Shown here: positions 49,225 through 58,225 of the stretch, in pieces
Position numbering within the stretch: position 1 is the first letter of the stretch
How the letters are laid out: each line of letters starts with the position of its first letter
From: an uncultured Gammaproteobacteria bacterium
GTDB taxonomy: Bacteria; Pseudomonadota; Gammaproteobacteria; HK1
Direction of reading: 5' to 3'
Length of the DNA: 64,000 nt
Assembly: GCA_958295835.1 (NCBI GenBank)
Contig: OY282378.1
Location: 4,489,694 to 4,553,693 of the forward strand
Translations under genes and position numbers: made by a program
Notes under the pieces: generated by a model
What the model saw: only the letters and a program-made list of their open reading frames with translations
Database searches by the model: none
What the model was told of the DNA's origin: nothing

Positions 49225-50535
49225 ATGACGACCTATGAGCGCGCGCAAGTTTCGACCCTCCTCGACCGCCTGGATGAGGCCCCCGAACGGCTGATCGTCG
49301 TCACCGGGCCGCGCCAGACGGGCAAGACCACCCTCGTCCGGCAGGTCCTGGGCCGCATTGACCAGCCCCACCGTTACCTGCCCGTGGACGAGCCCGAACC
49401 GGCCACGCCCCCTCCCTTCCCCCGCGACCGCGAAGACATGTTCGCGCTCTCGAACGGCACCACCATGCCGATCGCCGGCGAGAAGGACGCAAGGTGGCTG
49501 GTGCGGCAGTGGGAACGCGCCCGGATGGACGCCGAGCGTTCGGAGCGGGGCTTCGTTCTCGTGTTCGACGAGGTTCAGAAGATCCCCGGCTGGTCGGAGG
49601 CGGTCAAGGGGCTGTGGGATGCGGACCGGCGGGACGGCCGCCGCCTCCATGTGGTCCTGCTGGGCTCCGCGCCCTTGCTCATGCAGCGGGGAATGAGCGA
49701 GAGCCTGGCCGGGCGGTACGAGACCATCCGTGTGATGCATTGGTCGTTTTCCGAAATGTCCGCCGCGTTCGACCTCGACCTTCCGGGCTACGTCTATTTC
49801 GGTGGCTACCCGGGCGCCGTCCCGCTCGTTCGCGAGCAGGACCGCTGGCGCGCATACATCGCCGAATCGCTGATCGAGCCGAACATCGAACGCGACATCC
49901 TCGCGATGCAGCGGGTGGACAAGCCCTCGTTGCTGAAGCGGCTGTTCGAGCTCGGCGCCGGGTATTCCGGACAGATCCTGTCCTACAACAAGATGCTCGG
50001 TCAGCTCCAGGACGCGGGCAATACGACGACCCTCGCGCGCTATCTGGATCTGCTCGCGAACGCCGGCCTGATCGCGGGCCTGCCGAAGTACGCCAGGGGC
50101 GCTCACCTCCGCAAGGGCTCCAGCCCCAAGCTCAACGTGCTCAACACGGCGCTCATGTCGGCGCTGTCCGGATACACGTTCGAGGAAGCCAGAGCGGACA
50201 GGAGCTTCTGGGGGCGCATGGTCGAGAGCGCGGTCGGCGCCCATCTATTCAACACGGGGGCACCTGAAATACGCCTCCATTACTGGAGGAACAACGGCCA
50301 CGAGGTGGACTTCGTCCTGGTGCGAGGCCGGAGGCTGGTCGCCGTGGAGGTCAAGAGCGGCGCGCGCCGGGAAAGCTTGAGCGGACTCGCGGAGTTCGGC
50401 GAGCGCTTCGACGTCACCGCCTCCCTCCTCGCCGGCGAAGGGGGGATCCCTCTTTCGGAGTTTCTGTCGACGCCAGCTCGGGAGTGGTTCGAAACAAACA
50501 GCCTGAACCGCCCCGGGAATCCTGGAAGCTCATGA
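49225..50535 (+). CDS. AAA_14-DUF4143 ATPase
   Basis: 436 residues. Walker A GPRQTGKT at 28-35, Walker B LVFDEVQK, LLGSAPLLMQRG, then the DUF4143 tail with HYWRNNGHEVDFVL and VAVEVKSG (a PD-(D/E)XK-like DxnExK arrangement). Found throughout bacteria, often near mobile DNA and toxin-antitoxin genes; role uncertain. Its leader (49129-49224) is AT-rich and has an inverted pair ttacgc (49182-49187) and gcgtaa (49210-49215) that may be an operator. The stop overlaps the NACHT gene by four bases (ATGA). Confidence 0.8.
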   Translation: MTTYERAQVSTLLDRLDEAPERLIVVTGPRQTGKTTLVRQVLGRIDQPHRYLPVDEPEPATPPPFPRDREDMFALSNGTTMPIAGEKDARWLVRQWERARMDAERSERGFVLVFDEVQKIPGWSEAVKGLWDADRRDGRRLHVVLLGSAPLLMQRGMSESLAGRYETIRVMHWSFSEMSAAFDLDLPGYVYFGGYPGAVPLVREQDRWRAYIAESLIEPNIERDILAMQRVDKPSLLKRLFELGAGYSGQILSYNKMLGQLQDAGNTTTLARYLDLLANAGLIAGLPKYARGAHLRKGSSPKLNVLNTALMSALSGYTFEEARADRSFWGRMVESAVGAHLFNTGAPEIRLHYWRNNGHEVDFVLVRGRRLVAVEVKSGARRESLSGLAEFGERFDVTASLLAGEGGIPLSEFLSTPAREWFETNSLNRPGNPGSS

Positions 50536-53500
50536 GTCATTTCGTTCCGCGGACGTGCACCGACTGGTCCAAGGTGCTGAGCGGGGACGACTCCCCTGCC
50601 GAATCCGAGGGCTCCTCTCGGTCTCTGGAAGATTTCCGGGAGAGCGACGCCTACGTGCTGCTCGGCGCTCCCGGCGCCGGCAAAACCGTGGCGTTCAGCC
50701 AAGAGGCTGAATGCGGCCGGAGCCACTACGTCACCGCACGCGATTTCATTACGTTCGACGACCGATCCGAATGGCATGATGCGACGCTGTTCATCGACGG
50801 GCTCGATGAGAGGCGGGCCGGAGCGGCGGACGGGCGCACACCACTAGACGCCATTCGCGCCAAGCTCGATCGGATCGGGTGCCCCCGATTCCGGCTGTCC
50901 TGCCGCGAGGCTGACTGGTTCGGAGCCAACGATCGGGAGCATTTGAGGAGCGTATCGCGAGGAGGAGAGGTCAAGGTTCTGCGTCTCGATCCGCTGTCCG
51001 AGGACAGCATCCGTAAGCTTCTGGGCCGCCATTCCGGCATCGAGGATGCTGACCATTTCATCGCCTCGGCCCGTGAGCGAGGGATAGCCGGCCTCCTGGC
51101 GAATCCGCAGAGTCTGCTGATGCTGGCGCAAGCGGTTTCGGACGGGTCCTGGCCGGAAACCCGGATGCAGACCTTCGAGTTGGCTTGCAAGAGACTCGTT
51201 CGCGAACACAACACCGAACATCAATCAGCACATCGGAGTCAAGAACTTTGCGAATCCGAACTGCTGCACACCGCCGGTCGGCTTTGCGCCGTGCAACTTC
51301 TCACCGATCGTGCGGGGTACGTCCTGCTCGGCGACGGAAGCGGCTCCGAATATCTTGGGCTGCAACGGATCTCCGGCGGCAATCAGGCGACCCTCCGTCA
51401 TGTACTGGGGACCAGGTTGTTCGAGTCTCCCGGAGAAAACCACGTCGCCCCGATACACCGGCAGATCGCCGAATTCCTCGCCGGCCGATATCTCGCACAG
51501 CTCATCGGCAACGGCCTTCCGGTGGGACGAGTGCTCGCCCTGATGACCGGTGAAGATGGCGGTGTCGTATCGGAATTGCGCAGTCTGTCTGCATGGCTTG
51601 CCGCCCATGACCAGAACAGCCGGAAGGATATTATCGATCGCGATCCCTTCGGAATAGTCCTTTATGGTGATGTTCGAGGGTTTTCTCGTGAAGAGAGGCG
51701 AAAAATACTGGATTGCCTGAGCCAGGAGACGAAGAAGAATTCCTGGTTTTCAAGCGTAACCTGGATAGATTCCCGGCTGGGAGATCTTGCAACCACCGAT
51801 ATGGGAGATGTCTTCCGGGAAATTCTGACCAATCCCGCAAGAAGCGGTGCGCGGCAACGATTGGTCTTCACAGTGCTTCAAGCTCTCACGTATGGACAGG
51901 CAACTGTCGTACCGTCCGATCTACTAATGAGGATAGTCAGGGATGATAGCTGGTGGTCGAGTGTAAGACGCCAGGCTCTTGATGCGTTGCTCATACGATA
52001 TCAGAAACAAGGCACGGGCATTGAAGATCTGCGGGCACTGATGACGGACGTGCATGCAGGATCGATATCGGATCCAAACGACGATCTGATCGACGCATTG
52101 CTTAGAGCATTCTATCCGTCGATACTACCTGCGCCGGAACTCTTCCAATACCTGAAAACACCTCAGAATCCGTCCAACTTCGAAGAATTCTGGACTACAC
52201 ATGTCCCAGAAGAGTCGACCAATATGCAACTTGCCGAGCTTCTCGATGCGATCATCGATCATCTCGACCAACTGCGTCCTGTACTTTTGAAACTTGATGG
52301 AATATCGGCTACTCTATTATCTCGCTATCTTCAAACTGCGAAGGATGTTGTCTCTCCAGAAAAATTGTTCGATTGGTTGAAGGTCGTATCTGATCTGGAA
52401 ACCTCCGTATTATCGAAATCATTGGAATATATCAAATCTTGGTTAACTTCTCATCCCGATATACAGAAAGAGATAATTACGATAGGGGTAGTGCGTTGCA
52501 CTCAGTCATCCAATTCCTTCTGCTGCATGGATAAGATAAGATACCTGTTTTGTTATGTTCAACACCCTTCGGATTTTGGATATTGGTGCCTGAAGCAGGC
52601 GATTGCTGCGGCCGATTCCGGGATTCAGAAATACTTCATCTTCGAAGTCGCTGATGCAGTATATAACCATCGCTATGATGAAGGACTTTCCCATGAAATA
52701 GTCGAAGAATTCCTTGCCGATTATTGTACCCTTTCATATATATTCACTGAAAGACTGAAGACTCACAAGGATAATGCCAGAGAACAACAAGAAAATCAAG
52801 ATCATGATGAAGAAAAACGTAAAATTTGTAAGATGTCGCGCCTTTCGCGATGGCAAGACATGACGAAACCCCAACAGGTTGCTCTACGCGAAAATAGATG
52901 TGATCCGGCGATACTCCACCAATTGGCTATGGTGTATTTTGGAATATCTCCCGATATTGAAGGCGATACACCTGCAGAACGATTTCATAATATCTTGGGT
53001 GACGACCAAGATCTGATCGGTGCTGTACTGGATGGTTTACGCGGATCTGTAAATCGAACCGATGTTCCGAAGACCGAAGAGATCATACGTTTGAGAAAAG
53101 AGAAACAGAGCCACTTCATGATTCTTCCTTTCCTGGCCGCATTGGAAGAGACTGGAGGACCTCCGGACGAACGGCGAATGCGTCAAGCCCTTGCTGCATA
53201 TTACATGCGGCCTGTGAGGCGGCTGCGGCCTGTGAGGCGGCTCATGAACCAGCGACCGATCTGGTATGAATCTGTCCTGAAATCCCATGCAGATGTCGTA
53301 GCAGATATTCTCGTCCGATCGATTCGAGCCCAGATAAGAAGCAGCAGTAAATATATTTTCGGAACAGAGTGTCTACGAGATAGTGATGAGGTCGCCCGGC
53401 TGGCCTCCATGCCTTTGCTGGAAACATTCCCCATACGTTGTTCCTCTCATAAACTTTCAGAATTACGGATTTTTCTGGATACTGCACTTCGTTTTTGTGA

Positions 53501-54662
53501 AGAAAAACAACTTATAGATCTGATAGACAGAAAACTCGCCAGCCAAAGGATGAACGTAGGGCAGCGTGTTTACTGGCTAGCTACTGGATTCTTTGCTTCT
53601 GAGTCCTCGGATTTAGCGGAGCCATATAGAGAACGGATTAGAGAATATGTTTCGCAAACCGAGCTTCGATCCAAGCACTTGGCGACGTTCGTAGACGGAA
53701 TTTTCTTCGACAGAACTGGTGGAGATTGGATTTATCCGGAACGTATCGGTAACCTGGATACGCCGACACTACAGCTCCTGATCAAGCTCATGGCCACTTC
53801 ATACAGACCTGCAAAATTGGATTCTCATGTCTTTGATTCGAAATCGTATCTCATCTGTAAATTTATGGACAAATTGGCATCTTTTCCATCACCGGAAGCT
53901 ACAGAAGCTCTTGAATCACTCTCGGGCGATGATACTTTGCGCTCTTGGAAAGCTTATCTCGACGATGCACTGGATCGACAAAATACTGTACGTCGTGAGG
54001 CTGGCTTCCATCACCCCGACGTCGATCAGGTGCTGAAAACGCTTGATGGCGGAAACCCCGCGAACGTCGCCGATCTGGCGGTGCTGACGTTCGATTTCCT
54101 GACTGAAATCGCCCGGAACATCCGCGATGGAAACACAAGCGACTGGCGTCAGTATTGGCATTGGGACCAGCACTCGCACCGTCAGCGGTCGAATCCCATG
54201 CACGAGGATCATTGCCGGGACAGGCTGTTATCCGACTTACGGAGCCGAGTCGAATCATTGGGCATCGACGCGGCGCCGGAAGGCCGTTACGCCGATGAAA
54301 AACGGGCGGATATTCGAGTCTCCTGCGGTGGCTTCAACGTACCGGTGGAAATCAAGAAGAGCGATCACCGAAATCTGTGGAGTGCGATCCGGAATCAGTT
54401 GATTGCAAAGTATACCCGTGATCCGGGTGCGGGTGGACATGGCATCTACCTGGTGTTCTGGTTCGGCAAGGATTATCGTCAGCCCCCGCCGGAGTCGGGA
54501 TCGCCCCCCGGCAGTGCCACCGAGCTCGATGAACGTTTGCGCGATACACTCTCGCCGGAGGAGGCGCGCATGATCAGGGTCTGCGTGATCGACGTGGCGG
54601 GAGCCCCTGAGCGTAAGCAGGATGTGCAAGTGGGAAGGGGTCGGAAGAAGGGAAGCTCGTAG
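50532..54662 (+). CDS. Large NACHT/STAND NTPase with PD-(D/E)XK-like tail
   Basis: 1376 residues from ATG at 50532. Walker A GAPGAGKT at 45-52 and Walker B LFIDGLDERR (D89-E93) are near the N-terminus. A very long helical middle (about residues 350-1200) looks like a repeat-based sensor. Near the end, D1260, E1273 and K1275 (…ADIRV…VPVEIKKSD…) with IYLVFWFG make a PD-(D/E)XK-type nuclease site. A built-in sensor-effector protein is inferred. The middle (about 51.9-53.9 kb) is strongly AT-richer than its surroundings, marking separate origin. Coupled to the AAA-DUF4143 gene. Confidence 0.75.
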   Translation: MSHFVPRTCTDWSKVLSGDDSPAESEGSSRSLEDFRESDAYVLLGAPGAGKTVAFSQEAECGRSHYVTARDFITFDDRSEWHDATLFIDGLDERRAGAADGRTPLDAIRAKLDRIGCPRFRLSCREADWFGANDREHLRSVSRGGEVKVLRLDPLSEDSIRKLLGRHSGIEDADHFIASARERGIAGLLANPQSLLMLAQAVSDGSWPETRMQTFELACKRLVREHNTEHQSAHRSQELCESELLHTAGRLCAVQLLTDRAGYVLLGDGSGSEYLGLQRISGGNQATLRHVLGTRLFESPGENHVAPIHRQIAEFLAGRYLAQLIGNGLPVGRVLALMTGEDGGVVSELRSLSAWLAAHDQNSRKDIIDRDPFGIVLYGDVRGFSREERRKILDCLSQETKKNSWFSSVTWIDSRLGDLATTDMGDVFREILTNPARSGARQRLVFTVLQALTYGQATVVPSDLLMRIVRDDSWWSSVRRQALDALLIRYQKQGTGIEDLRALMTDVHAGSISDPNDDLIDALLRAFYPSILPAPELFQYLKTPQNPSNFEEFWTTHVPEESTNMQLAELLDAIIDHLDQLRPVLLKLDGISATLLSRYLQTAKDVVSPEKLFDWLKVVSDLETSVLSKSLEYIKSWLTSHPDIQKEIITIGVVRCTQSSNSFCCMDKIRYLFCYVQHPSDFGYWCLKQAIAAADSGIQKYFIFEVADAVYNHRYDEGLSHEIVEEFLADYCTLSYIFTERLKTHKDNAREQQENQDHDEEKRKICKMSRLSRWQDMTKPQQVALRENRCDPAILHQLAMVYFGISPDIEGDTPAERFHNILGDDQDLIGAVLDGLRGSVNRTDVPKTEEIIRLRKEKQSHFMILPFLAALEETGGPPDERRMRQALAAYYMRPVRRLRPVRRLMNQRPIWYESVLKSHADVVADILVRSIRAQIRSSSKYIFGTECLRDSDEVARLASMPLLETFPIRCSSHKLSELRIFLDTALRFCEEKQLIDLIDRKLASQRMNVGQRVYWLATGFFASESSDLAEPYRERIREYVSQTELRSKHLATFVDGIFFDRTGGDWIYPERIGNLDTPTLQLLIKLMATSYRPAKLDSHVFDSKSYLICKFMDKLASFPSPEATEALESLSGDDTLRSWKAYLDDALDRQNTVRREAGFHHPDVDQVLKTLDGGNPANVADLAVLTFDFLTEIARNIRDGNTSDWRQYWHWDQHSHRQRSNPMHEDHCRDRLLSDLRSRVESLGIDAAPEGRYADEKRADIRVSCGGFNVPVEIKKSDHRNLWSAIRNQLIAKYTRDPGAGGHGIYLVFWFGKDYRQPPPESGSPPGSATELDERLRDTLSPEEARMIRVCVIDVAGAPERKQDVQVGRGRKKGSS

Positions 54663-54802
54663 AATGGTTACAGCGCCCCTCCGGACGCTTTTCAGGGAAA
54701 CAGCCGGTGATAGATATATCAGGAGCGCGCAACGTGCAAGGAAAGACTTGCGAGCGTGACCATGCCGCACCCAGGGACAGGACGACGTCGGGGGATCGCA
54801 AG

Positions 54803-54973
54803 ATGAAGGACGAATCGGCAAACGCCCATGCGGCCACGCTGCCGGAAGCCGATCTCTGGCTCCCCCCGACCGGCTGGACGAGGAAGGAATACGAGCTCGA
54901 TCGGGAGGGACGGACGGCCGAGGCGGACGAATGGGCGCTCGCCATGGAACAAGAGCAGGAAGCAGTCCCGTGA
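54803..54973 (+). CDS. Small protein before a PIN-like gene (antitoxin candidate)
   Basis: 56 residues from the ATG at 54803; an ATG at 54707 would extend it to 88 residues with an unlike, basic leader. The sequence (…LPEADLWLPPTGWTRKEYELDREG…) is acidic and not a family I know. It overlaps the next gene's GTG by four bases. Size, charge and layout suggest an antitoxin; this is inference. Confidence 0.55.
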   Translation: MKDESANAHAATLPEADLWLPPTGWTRKEYELDREGRTAEADEWALAMEQEQEAVP

Positions 54974-55899
54974 ACGCAGCCGCGTGCAGGGATGTCGCTT
55001 TCGACACCGTGATCATGGTGAAGCAGACGCCGCGCCGGATGCTGGCGGCCGTGCAGGAGGTCTGTGGGGGAAGCGTCATCGTCCCCGACGAGACGGCGCG
55101 CGAAGCGGCGAAGGTCTACGTGCGCGTCGCGGCGGGCCAGGCGCGGCGCGAGACACAGTGGAAGGCGACGGAGCAGTGGGGCGCGGATTGGAGCGAGGAA
55201 CAGAGGGAGGCGGTCAAACGCCACACCCTCGAACGCACGCGGGAGAAGGTCGCCGGCTTCCGGCGATGGTTGGACGAAGAAGTCGGGCGCAACGACGGGC
55301 CGTACCGGCGGGCTGCGGGATCGGCGCAGGCGGACCTGCTCGCGCAGGAGATCGCGGCGGAAGCCTTCCTCGACGACGAGACCCTGGTGGACCGCACCGC
55401 CGGCGATCCGTTGGTGCTCGCGCAGGCGCTACTGGCCGGAGCCGAGATCGTCGGGAGCGACAACATGGTCCGGGTCCGGAGCGCGTCGCTCAGGCGGTGG
55501 GTGGAACGCGCACAGGCAGCGGGGCGGTTCAGGGACGCGGATCCGCAGTTCGTGAGGACGGGGGACGAGATCGTCACCGCCCGGCTCTACGGCGGGGATG
55601 AAGAAACGCTGGACGGAAGGATCGCCGCTGTCGCCTACGGCGTGTGCCGCCCGGACGAAGCGCGGGGCAAGGACCCGCGCACGCGGTGGAGGATCCTGAG
55701 CGGGTTCGCCGCCCACCTCGAGGCGGGGGGGATGCCGGAAACGGCGAAGGCGATCGCGCGTTGCCAGGACCGGTGGCGCGGGCGGACGGAGAAGTTCATG
55801 GAATCCCTTGAACACACGGCGCCTCGGGTGCAAGGGACGAGGGAAAGCGAACGGAGGCGCACCGCGCGGGAGCGCGCGGGGTCCGAAACGGCAGGTTGA
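54970..55899 (+). CDS. Hypothetical protein with PIN-like N-terminus (toxin candidate)
   Basis: 309 residues from GTG at 54970. FDTVIMVKQTPRRML, then IVPDETAREAAKVYV, resembles the opening strand-helix of PIN-like nucleases with the first Asp and a following Glu. GSDNMVRV, about 170 residues in, could supply the later acidic site. The C-terminal ~100 residues are Arg-rich and unrecognised. Longer than ordinary VapC toxins. Pairing with the preceding small gene suggests a toxin-antitoxin unit. Confidence 0.5.
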   Translation: MNAAACRDVAFDTVIMVKQTPRRMLAAVQEVCGGSVIVPDETAREAAKVYVRVAAGQARRETQWKATEQWGADWSEEQREAVKRHTLERTREKVAGFRRWLDEEVGRNDGPYRRAAGSAQADLLAQEIAAEAFLDDETLVDRTAGDPLVLAQALLAGAEIVGSDNMVRVRSASLRRWVERAQAAGRFRDADPQFVRTGDEIVTARLYGGDEETLDGRIAAVAYGVCRPDEARGKDPRTRWRILSGFAAHLEAGGMPETAKAIARCQDRWRGRTEKFMESLEHTAPRVQGTRESERRRTARERAGSETAG

Positions 55900-55922
55900 G
55901 CGGCGGGCCGCGGCGGCCCCCT

Positions 55923-55977
55923 TGCGGGCGAGACGCCCGCATTTCCAGGACGCATGGATTCCCGCTTGCGCGGGAAT
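55923..55977. repeat. Two small palindromes, dispersed-repeat type
   Basis: tgcgggc-gagac-gcccgca (55923-55941) is followed by attcccgc-ttgc-gcgggaat (55958-55977). The second matches the general form of repeats with attccc...gggaat ends known from many proteobacteria (dRS3-like in Neisseria). They lie in the 184-base gap between the PIN-like gene and the glutamine-synthetase-like gene, at the right edge of the defence region. Confidence 0.65.
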
Positions 55978-56083
55978 GACGAGGATGGGCGGAATGCCCG
56001 CGTTCCCAAGAAGCCTTGTGCGAATTTTGCCTCGATTGCCAAGATGATGGCGTCTCGAGGATTCCAGTGGGGAGTGCATTCCG

Positions 56084-57370
56084 ATGAATGACTACGAACG
56101 CATCCGCATCCTGTTCTGCGACCACCTGAACCTCGCGCGGGGGAAATACCTGCCCCGCTCCGTGGCCGAGTCCGGCTCGGCCCGGCATTGCGTCGGGGTG
56201 TACGCGTTGGATTACACGCGCGCCATGCTGGACGCCCCCGGCGCCGGGATGCGCGAGGGGCTGCCGGACATGGAGGCGGTGTTCGACCTCGACCGGGTCC
56301 GCCCCGGCTGGGAGCCCGGCACCGGCGTGGTGGTGGCGGAGCTGGAGCGCGAGGGACGGCCCTTCGATCTCTGCGCCCGGGGGGCGCTGAAGCGCGCCGT
56401 CGAGCAATGGCGGCAGAAGGACCTGTCCCCTTCGATCGGCATCGAGCTGGAGGCGTTCATCTTCCAGCGCAGCCCTTCCGGGGGCTGGGAGCCCTACCAC
56501 ACCCCCGGCGCCTACGTATACGGGACCGGGACCGCGGTAGACCCCGAGGGCCTGCTCGACGCCATCTGGGCCGAGGCCCGGTCCTGCGGCTTTCCGGTGG
56601 AGGCCGTCAACTCCGAATACGACTGGCCGCAGTTCGAATTCACCCTGCGCTACCGCGACGCGCTCGGCGCCATCGACGACGCCTTCCTGTTCCGGCTGAT
56701 GGCCCGTGAGGTCGTCGCGAAGCGTGGATACCTGCTGACGTTCATGCCCAAGCCGCTCTCCGACCGGGGCGGAAACGGCCTGCACGTGAACCTGAGCCTG
56801 GCCGACGAATCGGGCGGCAACGCATTCGCCGATCCCGCGCGGGAAGACGGACTCTCGACGCTGGCCCGGCAGTGCATCGCGGGACTCCTGCACCACCACC
56901 GCTCGATGTCCGCGCTGCTGGCGCCCACCGTCAACTCCTACCGCCGGCTGCGCCCGGCCAGTCTGGCCGGCTACTGGGCGAACTGGGGATACGACCACCG
57001 CGGGGTGACGGTGCGGATCCCCGGCGAGCGCGGCCCGGCGACGCGCATCGAGCATCGCCTCGGCGACGGCGCCGCCAACCCCTATATCGCCGCCGCGACG
57101 GCGCTGCACGCGGCCCGTCTGGGGGTCGAGAACGGGTATGCGCTCCCGGCGGCGGAGACCGGCGACGGCCTGGAGACCGTCGATACCGAGGTCTGCGTTC
57201 CCGAGACCCTCGGAGCGGCCCTCGACGTGCTGCAGGGCGACGGCGTGCTGGCATCCGCGCTCGGCGAGCGGCTGGTCGCGAACTTCATCGGGATCAAGCG
57301 CAAGGAGTGGGACGACTTCCTCGGCGCCACGACGGACTGGGAGCTGTCCCGCTACCTGGACTTCGTCTGA
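56084..57370 (+). CDS. Glutamine-synthetase-family ligase (PuuA/GlnA-like)
   Basis: 428 residues. The catalytic half is evident: SIGIELEAFIF (metal-binding Glu), VNSEYDWPQFEFTL, NGLHVNLSL (ATP/Glu site), PTVNSYRRLRP, GYDHRGVTVRIP and RIEHRLGDGAANPY. The N-terminal beta-grasp is short. Such enzymes join an amine to the gamma-carboxyl of glutamate with ATP; bona fide GlnA is unlikely because the adenylylation-loop region does not match. Substrate unknown; amine catabolism is likely. Confidence 0.85.
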   Translation: MNDYERIRILFCDHLNLARGKYLPRSVAESGSARHCVGVYALDYTRAMLDAPGAGMREGLPDMEAVFDLDRVRPGWEPGTGVVVAELEREGRPFDLCARGALKRAVEQWRQKDLSPSIGIELEAFIFQRSPSGGWEPYHTPGAYVYGTGTAVDPEGLLDAIWAEARSCGFPVEAVNSEYDWPQFEFTLRYRDALGAIDDAFLFRLMAREVVAKRGYLLTFMPKPLSDRGGNGLHVNLSLADESGGNAFADPAREDGLSTLARQCIAGLLHHHRSMSALLAPTVNSYRRLRPASLAGYWANWGYDHRGVTVRIPGERGPATRIEHRLGDGAANPYIAAATALHAARLGVENGYALPAAETGDGLETVDTEVCVPETLGAALDVLQGDGVLASALGERLVANFIGIKRKEWDDFLGATTDWELSRYLDFV

Positions 57371-57445
57371 GACGCTCCCGGTCCGACGCCGCGTGGCGTC
57401 GAGCGGATGCTCGCTGAATACTGTCCATGACTGCACAATGCGTTC

Positions 57446-57682
57446 ATGCCGGTTCAGATCACGATACGAGGCGTCCCCGAAGAAGTGCGCGACGAACTCG
57501 CGGCGCGCGCTGCGCTTCAGCGTCAATCCATGCAGGAATACCTGCGCTGCGAGCTGGAGCGACTCGCGTCGCGCCCTTCCATCGGTTCGTGGCTGGAGGG
57601 AGTCCGCCAGCGCAAGGCCGCGGCGGGGACCCGCGTGCGGCCTGCCAGCATCCTGCGCGCCCGTGATGCGGACCGCAGGTGA
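57446..57682 (+). CDS. FitA/VapB-type antitoxin
   Basis: 78 residues. PVQITIRGVPEEVRDELAAR is the ribbon-helix-helix of FitA-like antitoxins; the tail binds toxin in relatives. The stop overlaps the vapC start by four bases (GTGA). The pair lies between two metabolic genes on the same strand. Confidence 0.85.
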   Translation: MPVQITIRGVPEEVRDELAARAALQRQSMQEYLRCELERLASRPSIGSWLEGVRQRKAAAGTRVRPASILRARDADRR

Positions 57683-58080
57683 CGATCGTCGTCGATGCGT
57701 CGGTGCTGGTCACGGCTCTGCTCGACTCGGGGCCCGAAGGGGAATGGGCGGAATCCGCATTGGCCGGGGGCTCCCCGGCCGGGCCGGAACTGGTGCTGGC
57801 CGAGGCCAGCAACGTCCTGCGCCGACTGGAACGGGCCGGGGAGATATCGAGGCTGGAAGCGACCAGCGCATACCGGGATCTGCTGCGGCTCGACCTGGAA
57901 CTGTTCCCCTTCGCGCCCTTCGCCGATCGCGTATGGGCACTGCGCGCCAACCTGACCAGCTACGACGCCTGGTACGTGGCGTTGGCCGAGGCGCTCGATG
58001 CCCCGCTGGCCACCCTGGACAGGAAGCTCGGCCGCGCCGACGGCCCCAGGTGCGCCGTGGCCGTTCCACCTCGTTCGTAA
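57679..58080 (+). CDS. vapC: VapC PIN-domain toxin
   Basis: 133 residues from GTG at 57679. IVVDASVLVTALLD has the first Asp, LAEASNVLRR the Glu, and LTSYDAWYVALAEAL then TLDRKLG the later Asp residues; all four PIN acidic residues are present, so it should be an active RNase. VapC toxins cut tRNA or rRNA. Confidence 0.9.
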   Translation: MTIVVDASVLVTALLDSGPEGEWAESALAGGSPAGPELVLAEASNVLRRLERAGEISRLEATSAYRDLLRLDLELFPFAPFADRVWALRANLTSYDAWYVALAEALDAPLATLDRKLGRADGPRCAVAVPPRS

Positions 58081-58225
58081 ACGAAACACCGGAGGATCCG
58101 AGGCCCCCCTGCGAGTGCGAGCGGTCGGAGGTGGTGGGGGTCCCGCCTGCCGCAGTCGAGGTATCGGCAAGGGGTACGGAGGTCTCACCAGAGAACATCA
58201 TGGCGACCGTGCATCAAGGGATACG

